From Planctomycetota bacterium (GTDB lineage Bacteria; Planctomycetota; UBA1135; UBA2386): a DNA stretch of 14,318 nucleotides. The number at the start of each line of letters is the position of its first letter. Within the stretch, counting starts at the first letter, position 1. Below the pieces are notes generated by a model. That model searched no databases, was not told the DNA's origin, and saw nothing but the letters and a program-made list of their open reading frames with translations. Of this stretch, positions 14,238-14,318 are shown piece by piece. The position numbers and the translations under genes were made by a program. Where the stretch lies: the NCBI GenBank assembly GCA_023433825.1, contig JAEYTU010000317.1, forward strand, positions 1 to 14,318, in the 5' to 3' direction.

Positions 14238-14318
14238 TCGCGCGCGACCCGCGGACCTGACGTCGAAACTGAAACGAAAGTGCCTGGGACCTTTGTTTAA
14301 CTTTATACCGCGAAGTGT
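14238..14318 (+). terminator. AT-rich 3' region with bulged inverted repeat
   Basis: The window ends in non-coding sequence that shifts sharply in composition. AAAC-G-AAAG (14272-14280) can pair with CTTTGTTT (14291-14298), giving 8 base pairs with one bulged G and a 10-base loop tgcctgggac. Further T/A-rich sequence follows (14299-14307). It could act as a terminator for the lipoprotein gene, though an AT-only stem of this sort is weak. The GAAA-type unit also repeats directly at 14265, 14271 and 14276. Confidence 0.35.

Noticed and set aside
1..14318. CRISPR arrays, tRNA, rRNA, insertion sequences or attachment sites
   Set aside because: No regularly spaced repeats, cloverleaf-like sequence, transposase motifs or terminal inverted repeats were seen in reading both strands.

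Overview
The window is a GC-rich (by eye roughly two thirds G+C) and very gene-dense piece of a Gram-negative bacterial chromosome. The Gram-negative call rests on a lipid A disaccharide synthase (LpxB) gene and two predicted lipoproteins. A planctomycete-like origin is my best guess: GC-rich codon use, a secreted HExxH protein resembling the DUF1570-type proteins common there, a GroEL without a GGM tail and a ~600-residue UbiD. This is an inference from gene style and no phylogeny was run. I see no phage, insertion sequence, CRISPR array, tRNA or rRNA. No stretch longer than about 130 bases is without a gene.

Layout. Positions 1-127 are a C/A-rich leader. Positions 128-4338 hold a protein-folding cluster on the + strand: groES, groEL, dnaJ, grpE and a small FmdB-type zinc-ribbon gene. 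After a 128-base spacer with two hairpins and a possible promoter come a secreted putative zinc metallopeptidase (4467-6131) and an overlapping GTG-started lipoprotein gene (6113-6781). A small inverted repeat separates these from a convergent trkA gene (8173 down to 6812, - strand), the only - strand gene. An 88-base divergent intergenic region with a weak promoter-like pair facing each way separates trkA from a tightly packed + strand operon: a pabA/trpG-type glutamine amidotransferase, an ABC ATPase, an ABC-2 permease, lpxB and ubiD. Three successive junctions in this operon are the same 4-base GTGA overlap. A small lipoprotein gene follows (13770-14237), and the window ends in an AT-rich patch with a bulged inverted repeat.

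How the genes fit together. GroES/GroEL and DnaJ/GrpE form a folding module, but dnaK and a heat-shock repressor gene are not in view. The second operon mixes chorismate-linked chemistry (amidotransferase, UbiD decarboxylase) with envelope work (LpxB, ABC-2 exporter). I found no clearly new biological system. The items most worth checking are the secreted HEGWH protein with its coupled lipoprotein, the membrane-anchor-like extension on LpxB, the run of GTGA couplings, and the promoter-like boxes placed so close to start codons that leaderless mRNAs are likely.
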